From contig NW_026944385.1 of NCBI RefSeq assembly GCF_033439725.1, positions 2,823,001 to 2,887,000 on the forward strand: a stretch of DNA of 64,000 nt. The letters are read 5' to 3'. The stretch comes from Neurospora tetraspora (lineage: Eukaryota; Ascomycota; Sordariomycetes; Sordariales; Sordariaceae). The translations under genes were made by a program, and so were the position numbers. Below the pieces are notes generated by a model that did no database searches, was not told the DNA's origin, and saw nothing but the letters and a program-made list of their open reading frames with translations. Positions 37,017 through 50,125 of this stretch are shown here, in pieces (within the stretch, counting starts at the first letter, position 1; each line of letters opens with the position of its first letter).

Positions 37017-39790
37017 ATGATGACCGCTAGATCTTCAGTCGGGGCCCCCTCCCCCAACATGAACTTTGATCGCGGACACAGTTACTTTCCCGACCAGCAG
37101 CAACCTATCCATGAACAGCAGCAGCAACAACACTCACCACCACAACAACCACAATACTATGCCGCTGGCTCCGATGCTGAGACCATATCCAACACCCTGG
37201 CCAATACTCACCTACCGCAATCTGGTCGTGACCACATGGCCACTGCTCCTCACCCAGCCAGATTTAACGAGGAATGGGATGCCGGTCGACGAGGAAGCTC
37301 GATCGTCGACGGCACGCGACCTCACAGCACCGTGTACCGAACGAACTCTTACGCCGGTTCTGTAAACGGTCTCAGCGGAGATGGGACCGCCTCAATTTCC
37401 CGCAGCAACACTCTCAAGAAGAAGGCGTCTCTTAGACGTAGTGGGAGCCTCAAGCGGAGCGGCAGCCGTCGCAGTATGAAAGCGGGGAGTGTTAGGAGTT
37501 TGGCACTTCAACCGAATCCCGACCAAGAAGAGATGAACAGTGCCTTTTACTGCCCGGTCCCCACGGCAGGCAGTCCCACCGACGTCCTTGCCAACCGATT
37601 CCAAGGTACGAATCCATACCCGTCTGTTTCCAACGTCCGCGTCTAACTCTCCTCTTTCTGTTAGCATGGCGAAAGATTCTCAAAGACCTTATTACCTTTT
37701 TCAAGGAGATCCAGACACACTATGAGCACCGTTCTAAATCGCTCATTAGGTTGGGGAATGTGCTGAATAATACGTCGACTCCCCCAGGGTTTCTCTCAGA
37801 TGGGGGGCTTGACGATGCCCTCCAGGTTCTGCGAAACTACAACAAGCAAGCCATTGCCGAGTCCAATAAAGCACGCGAGATTGAAGAGGATGTTATCCTA
37901 GCCCTCACTGGTTTACGGAGTGACCTACATCAGAAGATCAAGGAAATAAAAAACCTGTCTGGCGATTTCAAAAACTCGGTTGACAAGGAAATGGAGGCCA
38001 CTCGAAGAGCTGTGAACAGTCTTCAGGAAATTCTTGGCAAGACCGAACTCGACCCAGCTCTTACAACAGGCAAAGAAGATCCCTATCTTTTGCGCCTAGC
38101 AGTGGATCGCCAGCTGGAAAGGCAGATTGACGAAGAGAACTATTTGCATCAGGTACGCACTTCTCACCACGTGGCTTGTTGGAAGATTCCTGTTCACTGC
38201 TAACTGCCATTCCCACAGGCTTATCTGAACCTCGAGAGTTCAGGACGGGAGCTTGAGTCCATCGTCATTGGCGAGATACAAAAATCCTACAACGCTTATG
38301 CTGGTATTCTCAAGAGAGAGTCGGATGTCGCTTACAGTGCTATTGAAGAGCTTCGAATTGGTCCAATTTCCATGCCCAAGGATACCGAATGGAACTCCTT
38401 TATCCGAAAAGATGAACAGTTCGTCGATCCGGACGTGCCCATGCGATCGGCCGAGTTCATTCACTATCCCGGTCGTGATCACCACGCTTGTCAGGAAATC
38501 CGAGCGGGTCTTTTGGAGCGCAAAAGCAAGTATTTAAAAAGCTATTCAGCAGGATGGTAAGTATCCGAGCCATCATCTCAAGGCTCTATCCGGCAGTGAA
38601 TATTCTGTTCTCTTGCTAACAATAGCAGGTATGTACTCTCGCCTACCCACCTACACGAGTTCAAGTCTGCCGATAAGGGACAAGGGCCGGTCATGTCCCT
38701 CTACCTTCCTGAGCAAAAGCTTGGATCTCATTCCACCGAGGGCAGTTCGTCCAACAAATTCATTCTTAAAGGACGCCAAACCGGAACAATGCACCGTGGC
38801 CATACGTGGGTATTCCGCGCCGAAAGCCATGATACGATGATGGCATGGTATGAGGACATCAAGATGCTTACTGAGCGGACCCCGGAAGAACGCACCAATT
38901 TCCTTCGCGGCCATGGAAGAAGCTACAGCAGGTCCTCCCAGCGGTCTTCCATCAGTAGCGATGGAGTCAATGACGACGAGGAGCCTCCCTTTTCTGCAAA
39001 CGTGGCATATGTCAACCAGCCGCCAAGGCAAGACGCTCTGCCGCGACGTCCTTCAGGTGGGCGATTCCCATCTGATCTCCAGGTAAATGCAAAAAGACGC
39101 TTACAGGTTCCCGTTTCCCCGCTTAGTGTGAGTTCCGGAAACGACGAGAACGGCACTGTCGATGCCACCGCAGCTACCACCACATTGCCAGGAAGCGCCA
39201 TAGAGCAACACGATAGAACACGGGAACCGAATCCACCGGATCGCGAAGGGGCCACTCTTACAGCACACCAGGGCGATTACACTTATGCCAACCCAAACCG
39301 GAATCAAGTTCATGGTGTCCACAACGACATTGACGGCCAATCCCTCTCAATGCCCTATACTGCTGGAAACCAAGGCGATGGTGCCATTTTCCGGGGACAT
39401 AGCGAAAAAACTGATAATCGTCGAATCAGTAATCCCGATATGACATTACTTGTTAGACGGAACCACGACGCGGATGAGCAAAACGTTCGTCACGGCCAAC
39501 GATGGGTAGATTCTGATATCAGAGATTTCCCAGCCTCCATGGGTGCACAACAGGCAGTGTCCTCACCGGAGGATAAGAGTGGCATGCACAACGGTATCGC
39601 ATCTGCGAGTGCTCAACATCCCAGCCATGCAATGCCAAGAACAGTTATGGTCGGGCAGATGGACAGTAACAGTGGCGGTGACGTTTTCCAGGATCGAACA
39701 CGCCCAAATATTGAAGGGATGCGCAATGACAGCGTTCCAACCATCTCCAACCTTCATATCCCTGGTGAATATCCGAAGAGCTCTTCATAG
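37017..39790 (+). CDS. SLM1: PH-domain protein of the SLM1/2 family
   Basis: 858-residue homologue of Slm1/Slm2, PI(4,5)P2-binding TORC2 effectors associated with eisosomes in yeast. Exons: 37017-37605, 37665-38152, 38219-38556 and 38629-39790. The N-terminus has Gln/His-rich tracts and a basic Ser/Arg/Lys segment (about 132-165, KKKASLRRSGSLKRSGSRR). A helical F-BAR-like domain follows from about 197 (AWRKILKDLITFFKEIQ, then long heptad-like helices to about 390). The PH domain starts near 455 (GLLERKSKYLKSYSAGWYVL) and ends near 555 (WVFRAESHDTMMAWYEDI). The C-terminal 300 residues are disordered, Ser/Pro/Asp-rich. Start chosen as the first of two adjacent Met codons. Nearest neighbour EMG1 is divergent. 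Confidence 0.92.
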
Positions 39791-41223
39791 TGTCAGCTTG
39801 CCTAGACGTCTTCCGTTGATCCCAGTCGTTAATCAACAGACCAGCTTGAGCATGCTTGGGCGGCTTGTAGGACATCACAACTTTAATGTTGACATAGAGC
39901 AAGGGTGGTTGGTAACCGTGGCTTTGTCTTCGCTTTTCCTTTTCTTTCGTTCTTTTTGCGCATAGGGATACTGTGAATTCACTGCTTTCTTGTCTTTGAG
40001 ATAGATACTCTCCTGGTAGCTGCTAAGGTGGTAGTGGAACTGTGGCGGTGGGGACGGCAAGAGGGAAAGGAGGGGGATCCGGGGGTGATATGATATTCGA
40101 GTCTCAAGAGAGTACATGTTTGCCATTGTTATGTGGGTGCTCTTCTAATCTTCAGTCTATGGGTAGCTTGGAGTTTGTCGCCAAAATGTGCATTTGGATC
40201 CTTCGATGCCGTTCATAATTACCGGCTTTCCCTCCAAACATGGTGGCACTTCCTCTGCGTATAGCTCCAAATGTGTTTTCAGGTCGTTATTATGAAAATT
40301 CACAGTAGTTGTGTAGCTAGACAGGTGTGTTTGTATGGCGACGTGACTCGATGATACAGCAAATAGAACGGGCGATCTACTTCTGAACAACGGAGAGCGC
40401 GTGCCAAACAGTCCGCATAGCCCCGAACAGGCCGAAGCAGCATCTGAATCGATGATGGATGAAGCGAGTTCGGTGATACCTCTCGGAATACGTCGTCGTC
40501 ATGCCATGGAATAGACCGTGAATAGGTAGTGGTTGAGAGTCGACTTTAAAGACTCGACAAGTCAATACGTTCTGGTTCCAAGCAACCGTAAGGGCATCAT
40601 TCCCCCTCGAGTGCCTTGGGCCGGGGGTTCCTTGAAAGATGCAAGCCGTCTGGACAGCTATTCTACCTCAAAAAGACCTCGGGTTTGCCATGAAATTGGT
40701 ATAAAATCATATGTGGGTATTTTACCTCTGCTTCAGCTATTATGTGATGCCTAGAAGGGATAGTGAGTGTGCATACATCGCCCAGCTTGTCGCCCTCGCA
40801 CTAACATGAGCGTCAGGCACAAGGGTACCGGGTGGAGAAGTACCTGGACTGTACTCAAGCATCTGGCCACCCGAATGTGGTAGAAGGAGTCTCATCTTCC
40901 ATTGCATACCGTTGGCGTCGTAGCGAGGTACGTACATATACTACTACCCGTGCCGCTAACGCTGTTAGCCTACACATCCGCCAAAGGACAACTTGGCTCC
41001 ATCAACCTCCATTCATTTCTTTGTTGCAGTCCATATCGCCATTCATTCACTCTTCACCCTGTCAATCTTTGGGTCTTTTAAACTTTAATCCTGTTGAACG
41101 CAAAACCTAATCGTGGCCATTTCTTACTCCAGTCTTTACGATCCCTAATAACGATTAGATAACCGAGCGTCTGCGTATCGAGTTCAGTGGACGACCGGCT
41201 TACGACCTTCCCCATCGTCCAAG
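39791..41223. other. Gene-free interval between SLM1 and the P58IPK-like gene
   Basis: 1.43 kb. The 5' part is the probable SLM1 3' UTR; the final few hundred bases, C/T-rich, the probable promoter and leader of the J-protein gene. Open frames lack any motif. Confidence 0.4.
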
Positions 41224-42856
41224 ATGTTGGTCCGGCTATCAGCCCTTGCCGTTGCGGCCGCTTCCATCGTGAACGGCCTTTCTCCAGCCGAGATACCCTC
41301 CGACCTGCCCTTATCCAACCTCCTCGCTTCGGCGCAAAGCCATCTCTCAAAGGGGGAGACCAACGATGCGCTCGTCTACTATGATGCTGCCATTGCTCGC
41401 GACCCCTCCAACTACCTGACCTTCTTCAAACGCGCTACCACCTACCTTTCGCTCGGCCGCACCTCGCAAGCGACCGATGACTTCAACAAGGTGCTCGCGC
41501 TCAAGCCTGGTTTCGAAGGTGCCCACATCCAGCTGGGAAAGTTGAAGGCGCGCAGCGCCGACTGGGACGCCGCAAGGGAGCACTACGAGAAGGCAAGGAA
41601 GGCGGACGAACTAGCTGCGCTGGAGGATGCCGCTATTGCCGCCGGCCTCGCCGAGAAGGCAGCAGCCACCGGAGACTGGGAGGAATGTGTTACGCAAGCC
41701 GGAGCCGCCATCATGGTTGCCAACCGGGCTGTTGCGCTGCGCGAGTTACGATCTAAGTGTTTATTCGAGCGAGGTGACTTGGAGATGGGCATGAGCGACC
41801 TACAACACATCTTGCAAATGAAGCCTGGCGACACAACCCCGCACCTCAAAATCTCGGCCATTTCCTTCTACGCCCTCGGCGATCTACAAGGGGGGTTGAC
41901 AGCCATCAGGAAATGTCTACATTCCGATCCGGACAGCAAGGTATGCGCAAGGTTGTTGAAGGAAGAGAAGATGACGGACAAGATGGTCCAGAAAGCGATC
42001 AAGGCGTTGGACAAGAAACAACCAATGATGGCCGTGAAGAACCTGGTCCCGAACCAAGAAGGGGAAGGCCTCATTCAGGAGGTCAAGAGCCAAGTCGAGA
42101 AACTTCGGGCGGACGGGACAATTCCAAAGTCCGCGGGCAATGCATTGGTAGGACAACTAGTAGAACTGGCGTGCCAGGCATACTTTGAAGTAAGTCGACT
42201 TCTCAAGCGGTCCCCCAATCCAACAACAGGATGGAACAAAGCATCTAACACCAGCTCCCTTTCACCAGTCCAACAGCAAGAAAGCCTCCATCTACTGCGC
42301 CGAGTCGCTAGCCATCAATCCCACTGCCCTCTATGCCCTCCTCCACCAATCGCAAGTTCAGATGGCGGCAGAAGAGTACGACGCCGCCATCGCGACCCTT
42401 CAAAAGGCCCTAGAGGAACACCCTGCCAAATCAGACGTCATCAACCCCCTCATCCAGAAGGCGCAGATCGCACTCAAACGCTCCAAGACGAAGGACTACT
42501 ACAAGGTCCTGGGCGTCTCCCGCGACGCGGATGAGAGACAGATCAAGTCGGCCTACCGCAAGCTCTCCAAGCTTCACCACCCAGACAAGGCAGCCAAGCA
42601 AGGGTTGACCAAGGAGGCGGCCGAGAAGAAGATGGCTCAGATAAACGAGGCGTACGAGGTACTGAGCGACCCCGAGCTACGAGCACGGTTCGACAGAGGT
42701 GACGATCCAAACTCGCACGAGGGGCAGCAGGGAGGACAGCCCTTCGGCGGGCAGGGTGGGAATCCGTTCATGTTCCAACAGGGCGGACCGGGAGGCGGAT
42801 TCCGATTTCAGTATGGGAGTGGCGGGTTTCCCGGAGGGTTTCCGTTTGGTGGCTAA
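41224..42856 (+). CDS. ER TPR/J-domain co-chaperone (P58IPK/DNAJC3-like)
   Basis: 517 residues, two exons (41224-42189 and 42269-42856). Residues 1-18 (MLVRLSALAVAAASIVNG) form a signal peptide, placing the protein in the ER lumen. TPR repeats follow from about 30 to 385, the first with AQSHLSKGETNDALVYYDAAIARDPSNYLTFFKRATTYLSLG split over two helices. The J domain lies at about 396-470 (DYYKVLGVSRDADERQIKSAYRKL), with HPD at 426-428. The tail is Gly/Phe/Gln-rich and ends FPFGG; no HDEL-type signal is seen. In animals P58IPK/DNAJC3 delivers unfolded substrates to BiP; the same role is inferred here. Convergent with mitoferrin. Confidence 0.9.
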
Positions 42857-43914
42857 GCATCGGGGTGCATGGGCGGATACCAAAAGCATGTGGAAGGCCA
42901 TGTGGTCCTTGGTTACGGTGTCTGGCGCGCGACACATTTGAATCTTGAGGGTTGGGAAGCTTTGATTAGGGAGTTTGGGTGTTAAGCTACGGTTTCTCTT
43001 CAAAGGAATAACAGGACGAACGAACGGGAGGTGAACACACAGTACCAGTTATTGTTCATAATTTCAACTAGAGTAAACTTGGCCAAATGTGAATCATGGT
43101 TGTCTTCGTATACAAGCGTAAGGTATGATACATATGTGGTATACAAACGTTAAGAAGGTATGAACACCGTGAAGACCTAGTAGGTACTGGTTTTTACACA
43201 CAGCTACCCTGACTCCACATTACCTCGCCATCATATACAAGTGGAATTAGGTTGCCCAAGACCAAAGACAGACCAGCAGCGCAACAGGCTTTGCTTTTCC
43301 CACACCAACCACGCTACCAGAACGCACCGATAGCCTGCATCTCCATGGTTCGGTAAACCCCATCCATGGCTTTGTGGGTGAACTAAGGAACCCTCGGGAA
43401 CAATTTATGCGAGCAATATAAAAAAAGAAGACAAGGCAACAAAGCTATATTACGTACATGGGTCGGATTTTGTGTTGCTTGTTTTTGCCTTGTATCGTAA
43501 TCGTCGCTGGTATTGCGCCAAAACCCCATTGTTCCTGGCCGGGTTGAAGGACTCTTTTTGCCCATCCAGCCTCCAAGTACCCCGTTCCGCAATGCGCCCT
43601 CGTAACCAACGCGCCCTGGCATTGCCCGTTCCCAGACGGACGCCAAGGGCGAATAAATGGACATTCAATCTCCCGCAGGTGAGCATGTTCGAGTGGTGTT
43701 GGGCTTCCCCCGCCTCGCGCCTGATGGGCTCCATACGCTGGAAATGAAGCGATGCCTTTCTTTTTCTCCTCTAACGCCGTGCATGCACATCTGGAGGTTT
43801 CGAGTTTTGGTGATCCTGGCTGCAGCAAGCGAGTTAACACCAGCAAACACAGCGGCGATATGCTGAGAAGTGAGAGAAATACAAGAAAGTTTGCAGACAG
43901 CTGCACTCACCTTG
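42857..43914. other. Convergent spacer between J-protein gene and mitoferrin
   Basis: 1.06 kb of 3' flanking sequence. A 153-codon non-ATG open frame (minus, 43445-43906) begins beside a GTGAGT motif following the mitoferrin stop; it may be intronic or untranslated. No independent gene is supported. Confidence 0.4.
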
Positions 43915-45325
43915 TCAACAGGCCTCCGCTCCGTAGGTCAGTCGCAGTTCATGACTGGCTGTTTTGGTGAATGAAATAGGCCCTGGCACATCCCATGTGT
44001 TAGCAGCGTGTTGGGGCAGTTTTGGCACTTTGATAGCAAAAGCGGGGAGAACGTACTTGGACGCCTCATACGCCGACCAGCAGATGGCCGTGCTAGGCAT
44101 GGTGGTCAACACTCTGGGCTTCAGGCCCTTGAAGAAGCCCTTGACACCCTCTCTCCTGTACAGCAGCTTACACCCCGCCACAAAGCCGCTCACGGCCCTG
44201 ACCTCAGCGTCCTGAGCCGCGCCTCGGGTTTGCAGCATGGTCTTAATCACATCCATAGGCGTTGTAAGCGCGGCCGCGAAGCCACCAGCCACCGCGCCAG
44301 CAAGGCAGTGTGTCGCTGGGTCGTACTTCTTGGTGGGGTTCATCGAGGTCGATATCGACTCATAGGCGAGGAACTGAAGCGCGGTGAAAGGGACGGTCAT
44401 AGAAAGCGTGGTGGGGTAGGAGACGTAGAAAGCCCCGAGACCCTCGTTCCGGTAAACATACTTGGCGCAGTCAAGCATGGAGCGGTACATCTTGGCCGAG
44501 TTCTGGATTTGCATGCGCTGTTTGATCACTGTGTTGTGACTGCGTTAGACTTTTTGTTTTTGCGCGTATAGTTCCGCAAGTGTATAGGCATATATGGGTG
44601 GGCATACCGTCAAAGGGGTTCATTAGGGCATCACTGGCGATTGTCGCGCAAGCACCGCTAGTGGCAGCAGCGAGGAAATGATGCTCGCCAGCCTTGTTAC
44701 CGCCCATCAAGTGCTTGACAGCTTCGTAAGTCGCAAAGTAAACGGCGTGCGCAGGGCCTAACAAATTGGCATTAGCTGGTTGCCGTGAGAGCCGAAGAGA
44801 CGGAGAGGCGAACTAACCGGCTCCGGCAATGACGCTGGACATGCCGCGCCACAAGCTGAAGATGCCCTCGGTCGAAGCAATTCGATAGGTGCTCTGGATG
44901 ACGCCATTGTAGACCGCGGAAGGGTTCGAGTTCACAATCTGCATACGAGTCTGAGGGAATTCAAAGACAGTCAGTCAGTGACTTGCTGAGGTCTCGCGTA
45001 TGAACCAAGAAGGGACCGTTCGCCCACCTTAACAGCATCGATGGGATACACTATGGGAGAATCAGTTAGCGCAGGGCCCAGGGCAGATAGATAGTCGGCG
45101 ATCGAACGCGTGGGCTATGGGGGGAACATACTGGCGCAGTGCTCGGCGATACCAGCAAAGGCGCCGGCAGCCATGTTCTGGATGAGGGAGAAGTTGGGCG
45201 GGAGCGACTCATAGCTATATGGAAAGATGCGGTGTCAGCGGGCCCCGAGTTGTTCGCGATGTTGTTTCATAAGTGGCCGCCACGTACTCGTAATCCTCCT
45301 CGTCGATAACGTTTGGCTGGGTCAT
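43915..45325 (-). CDS. MRS4: Mitoferrin, mitochondrial iron carrier (MRS3/MRS4)
   Basis: Mitochondrial carrier family protein, 346 residues, importing iron across the inner membrane for Fe-S cluster and heme synthesis. Six exons: 45325-45288, 45214-45132, 45050-45028, 44950-44818, 44757-44608 and 44528-43915, introns 60-81 bp. Three carrier signatures mark three repeats: PIDAVKTRM (about 43), PFDVIKQRM (about 140) and PMDVIKTML (about 233). The N-terminus DYESLPPNFSLIQNMAAGAFAGIAEH (shown here as family block, split by an intron) and GLKPRVLTTMPSTAICWSAYE are typical of Mrs3/4. About 40 residues after the last helix are unusual; a GTGAGT after the stop leaves the 3' end uncertain. Confidence 0.92.
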
Positions 45326-47265
45326 TTTGGAAGCCACAGCCTCCGATGCTCCTGCGCTAAGAGCCAGCTTGAAAGGCTCCTGGGACCGTCCTTGGAAGAG
45401 ACGGCAAGGTAGAGAGGGAGGGTCGGCGACGGGCGATGCGGACCAATACAGGTGTATTCCACAGAGACCGAGCGGTTGTGAAGGGCGGCAGCGAGGTGAC
45501 GCAATGCAAACGGCGGCTGCGATACAATGTAGCTATGTAGCTGCTCTATTTCCTCGGCCTGGGACCTGGTTCTAGCCTTTTTGCGCAACACCGGGGTCGA
45601 AGCCTGTGTACGATCGAACTTCACACCAAAGGAATCGATTGTGTCGGCCAAGAGTATTGTCGTCGGTTTCGGGCGTTGGGTGTCGTCGCAACGGAGGGCG
45701 CGGAACGGAGGAGGGGGGGCGGAGGGGCGTCTGGTGGCGGTTCAAGCAAGGACGGGATTTTTGGGGAGGATTGACGGATGAGGCGTCAGTTTTATCAATA
45801 TCCCGACCCGTAGTCGGCACGGCCTTGCAGCAAAAAAATATGGGCTTGGCACCGCAGCTTGACAGACACGCCCACGCCAGACACGCTCAACCGACGCCCG
45901 CAGAACCCGTCCCGGCACAGCACCCACCCACACTTCCTTTGGAACCTGAAGGCCACCTCAGTGGGAAGCTCTGCCGCGGACCGTGGATCGCAACCGACCC
46001 GACACCTCCAATGGCAGCGCACTCGACGGGGCCGCTGGAGCAATCGGAGGCCGGGGAACCTTGATGTTGAGTGATACACAGAACGATTCACACAGCACAT
46101 GCTTCCATCCATGGAGGTACGTACAAGTTCAATCAATCATTGCAACCTCCATAAGGCACTGAGAGGAAGACTTCATATCTACTGGATTACAACTATCAAG
46201 AACCTGCTCGCGTCAACTAACATTTACTCGCATCCTCACTCGGGCCTCCATTCCTAGCTTTATTGCCATCCCATGATATGATGATTCCAAGCAGATGTGC
46301 CTACATAAGGGACTGTGTACGCTAGTCACAATGTCAAGCAACCCCACAATTGACGGAGTGGTTGAGGGGATTGTTCGCGCTGCGTCCGTCTCCGCTAGCG
46401 GCTTCGCTTTTTTGCCTTTTTTTCCCCCGAGCCCCCCCAACCTACCGGGCTTATCAGATCAAAAGTCCCGAGGCCCATCGGCCAATCAAACAAGCTTACC
46501 CAACCTCGGACAAGGCCGGATCGCTGATTGCGAGCTTGATTTTATTCTTTCCTACCAGCCCTTGGTTCAGTAAATATACCGCTGAACATGAAAACTCCAT
46601 GCATCCTGTGTTTCTTTGTGCGTTTTATAGTCTTGCGCGTGCAGCCATGTGCAGTCCTATGCAGTCCTGAGCTTAGCGGTATGCCACCGGTCATCGGAGG
46701 GGATGGTGGGGATACATGGGAATAAATGGCAATTTGCAAAAAGCTGAAATGTGCGTCCAAGGTACCGGCGCTGAATTGGATCTCGAGAGTCGGGCATGCC
46801 TTCGCGCCGTCATAATGGTTCGATAGCTACCCATGAATGCCGTGCACAGACGGCTATGTATGTATGTATGCACCTTGATGGGTTGCAGCTGTCAGGCTCA
46901 CAGCCGGCGTCCAGGGCCATCTAACCGTTATCAGATCCAGATTTGTCTTATCAGATCTGATTATCGGATGAGGTACGTACTTTGCTATGTACGTATATCT
47001 TATTTCCCAATTCAACCATACTCAAGCGAACAATCCCCTACATCTACCATAGTCGCGCCACTCTGTCGCCAAAAAGCTGCCGATATAATAATCGGCAATG
47101 GAACTCAACACTGCTGCAAAATGTAGTATGCTACAGTACCCGGTATTCCTAACGCTTTTCTCCAGTGTCATGCCAAAGTACCTGACAGATATCTTATGTT
47201 CGTTTCGTGATTCCTCCTCTTTTCTCTATCCAATTCCCCGGCCCGCGACCTGAGTCTTGATCGTT
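45326..47265. other. Gene-free interval between mitoferrin and ATG9
   Basis: 1.94 kb upstream of mitoferrin and downstream of ATG9. A long non-ATG open frame on the minus strand (45322-45651, extendable upstream to a stop) overlaps the mitoferrin start in another frame. It has plausible amino-acid composition but no ATG or domain. Short GTACGTA motifs occur near 46970-46995. No gene supported. Confidence 0.4.
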
Positions 47266-50125
47266 TCATCTCACACCCCCAAGCCTCCTATTCAAATGCG
47301 CCTGGTTGAACTGGTAGAGCATGTGTACCACCCCAGCCCCATTTCCCGCTTCCTCACCAACAACCGAGTCCAGGCCCCGCCCGCTGTTCTCTCTGCTTAA
47401 ATCGTTGGTTGGCGATACCTGCCATGCTGATTCATCCAGCCCTGCCCTGCTGTCTTCCGACTCGTCGTCGTGCGTTTGCTGACCGTTGCGTGCAGCACCT
47501 TTACCATCCTCCTCCATCGATCCTCCCATCATGTGACCCTCACCCTGATTACCCCCTCGGAACTTGACAAAGCTCATGTTGTTCGGGAGGATTGGCTGAT
47601 GGCGCGGATCCAAGAGGATGGATGCCATAGGCGAAGGCTCTGCAACTACCGTCCCAGGTCGCGGTGTACGCGAAGGGACGGGACCTTTACTCCTTGCTCG
47701 CTGGCTGCGGCCCATCCGTGAAGCTGCCAAATCACCTGCCAACGTTGGCGAAGTTATGCCGGGGAAGACCGGCGGTAAGTGAAACTGTTGGCGCATCGCA
47801 GGCGGGATGTGTTTTGGGTTTCGAGCATAATTGTTGATAAATCCATACATGGACGCCTCCATCTTGCCATGCTTTGTAGAGTAATAGTCATCTCGTACAT
47901 CTCCTTCGCCTGTGGTCGCCGCCGCCGGCGTTGGATTTTTGGAGCCTTGTTTAAAGTCAAACTCGGCAAAGTAGCACACGTAGCCAAGACCGTCCACGTG
48001 AATCGTGAATTCACGGAAGAAGTCTATAATCTGATCGGCTGACTTGGGAAGGCTGAAAAACAGGACAAAGGGAGTTGTCAAGATGCTGAGAATCTCTTCA
48101 ACAAAGATGACCAGTTTCAACTTGTAAAGCTCCTCGAACTCGGCCTTCACGTCAGCACTATGCCACCGATCTTTCCAGTGCTCCGGCTGGTAATGCGTAT
48201 ATTCCACCACATTGCCAAGCGCGTACTCGGGATCGAATACCGCGTTATCCTCGGACACACTCCCGCGAGCTACACTCCATATAGCTCCAAAAACAGCCGT
48301 ATAAAAGAGCACGGTGCGATCGTGCGTGATTTCGAAGCCGAGGAACATTTCCGGGTCGAAAACAGATATCAAAGCAAGGACCGTAGCAATCGAGCCGGCT
48401 ATAAAGGACACAGTCTTGGCCACCATTGACGTCTTGGCTTTGGGAAACTGATCGATGTAGTGGCTGGCAAAGGGGTGAGACATGTCCAGTCGTCTCTTAA
48501 ACAGGTGAGGAAGCTCGTTGAACTCTCTAAACTTCCATTCCGCAAGAGGTGTGTAGCTTCGCGCAGACAATATCGACGGGTTCTTTTGAATTTCCTAGAA
48601 AACAGTGTCAGTGATGGCATCTCTACCACAGAATCAAGCCCAAGTCGACGTACATTGTAGTATTCCAAGAAATACACGATGATGAGGTAGCCTGCCACGA
48701 AAGGCGACAGTATGAGGATCATAACACCTGCGAAGATGAACCGGCTCCGAAGTTTGGCGCTGAGGACGCCCCTGCGGTCGGACCTGAGAAATTCCTGGTT
48801 TACTTGACCCTTGGGGTCAAAGACAAAGTCGAGAATGCTGAACATCAAAGTCCATTCGAGCGTCTGTGAAAGAAGCTGACGGTTGCGAAGAATCGGCAAA
48901 GGGATCGTCAAGTCGAGTATATCCTTGTTTATCATGGCAATCATGTAGTTCTCTCGTCTCATCAGTCGATTCGCAATGTCGGAAGCGTCCAGCCTCTCCT
49001 TGGATTGGCTACCAAGGACCCAGCGCTGATTTTGCGGCGTCATGGTCCTAGTCGTCCTTACGTTCTGATCCCGGAGCACCATTATCCTGGCTACAACTTC
49101 CTGCCATGTGATGGTCTGCATATCTTCATCGGGAATGTTGAGCAGATGGATGTAAAAGTCCCGAACATGCGTCAGCCGGCGCAAGTCGAGGATGTACTGT
49201 ATTGATTTCCACATGAAATAGAAGGCAAAGAGCCAAAGACCAATGTTCCATAACCCAGACATATTCCGAGTGCACTGAGGAACGAGGACTTGAGACAGCT
49301 TCTGGTTGCTCGGAATCTTCTTAAAGTCAACGCACTGGGAGAGAAATGTCAAGAGGAAAGCTACAAAGGCGACTTTGCTGTTGCTCTTGTCAGTATTTGC
49401 TCATGAGGCCAGCTTTTCTGCTCCGAAGACGGGCGAGGGACAAGGCCCACTCACATCAGGTGAAGCACCCTTTCGACCACAATACACCACATCCCACTCC
49501 CCCGGTAGTAGTTGTAAACGTCTTGCATGAAGCTGTCAAGGTTGGTAATATTAGCCCATCTCCATTCGGCCATCTTCTTAGCGTTGCCTGTTATAGCACC
49601 GGTTAAAATGGAGCTAGGCGCGGCATTGCTATGCAGCGGGAGCTGAACATCTTGGTCGGCGTGTGGCCTTTGCTGATGCGTACGGCCCTTGGACAATCCT
49701 GGAGCAGGATGTGCACGCGATCCTGCATGCTGGCTTCTCAGCTTCCCCGGCGACCCCAAGGGAGCAGCTCCCCTGTCATAATGTTCAACAAGCAGGGAGG
49801 CGGGTACGTCATTGTCAGCGTCGTCATCGTGGTTGGCACCCCAATGTGTGGTAGCATCTGGACGTGGTGGACGGCCGGACATTTGGGCTCGGCCTCGTGG
49901 GATCCGGCCGTCGACAGTGGCCCTACTGTCGTCAAGTCTTAGCCCTTGTGCATTTTCAATATCGTAGTCATTAAAATGCTGGTTAAGATTTTCTTCATCC
50001 AAGAGCCCAGCACGATCGTCAACATCAGAGGCATTGTCGCGGCCGCGCAACTCTTCATAGAAGGAGCGCGCGCCACGACTGCCACGACCACCCGACATGA
50101 GCCTGGCAATGACGCCGTCAGCCAT
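47266..50125 (-). CDS. ATG9: Autophagy scramblase ATG9
   Basis: Multispanning lipid scramblase of Golgi-derived vesicles that seed the phagophore, 907 residues. Exons: 50125-49455, 49377-48654 and 48594-47266, introns 77 and 59 bp. The cytosolic N-terminus contains [11 protein letters not shown] and [17 protein letters not shown], conserved in filamentous ascomycetes. The core begins about 195 ([21 protein letters not shown]). Membrane segments include [25 protein letters not shown] and [22 protein letters not shown]; later blocks are [30 protein letters not shown] and [20 protein letters not shown]. The C-terminal 200 residues are disordered. Start is the ATG of [13 protein letters not shown]. 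Head-to-head with COG6 over 1.1 kb. Confidence 0.97.

Noticed and set aside
43445-43906. 153-codon frame on the minus strand after mitoferrin, with a hydrophobic start
   Set aside because: It starts at GTG next to a donor-like GTGAGT, has no domain, and is better explained as 3' untranslated or intronic sequence of mitoferrin.
45322-45651. 110-codon open frame on the minus strand overlapping the mitoferrin start region
   Set aside because: It has no ATG (it begins at TTG, and extending upstream reaches a stop without Met), no domain, and overlaps the real mitoferrin start in a different frame.
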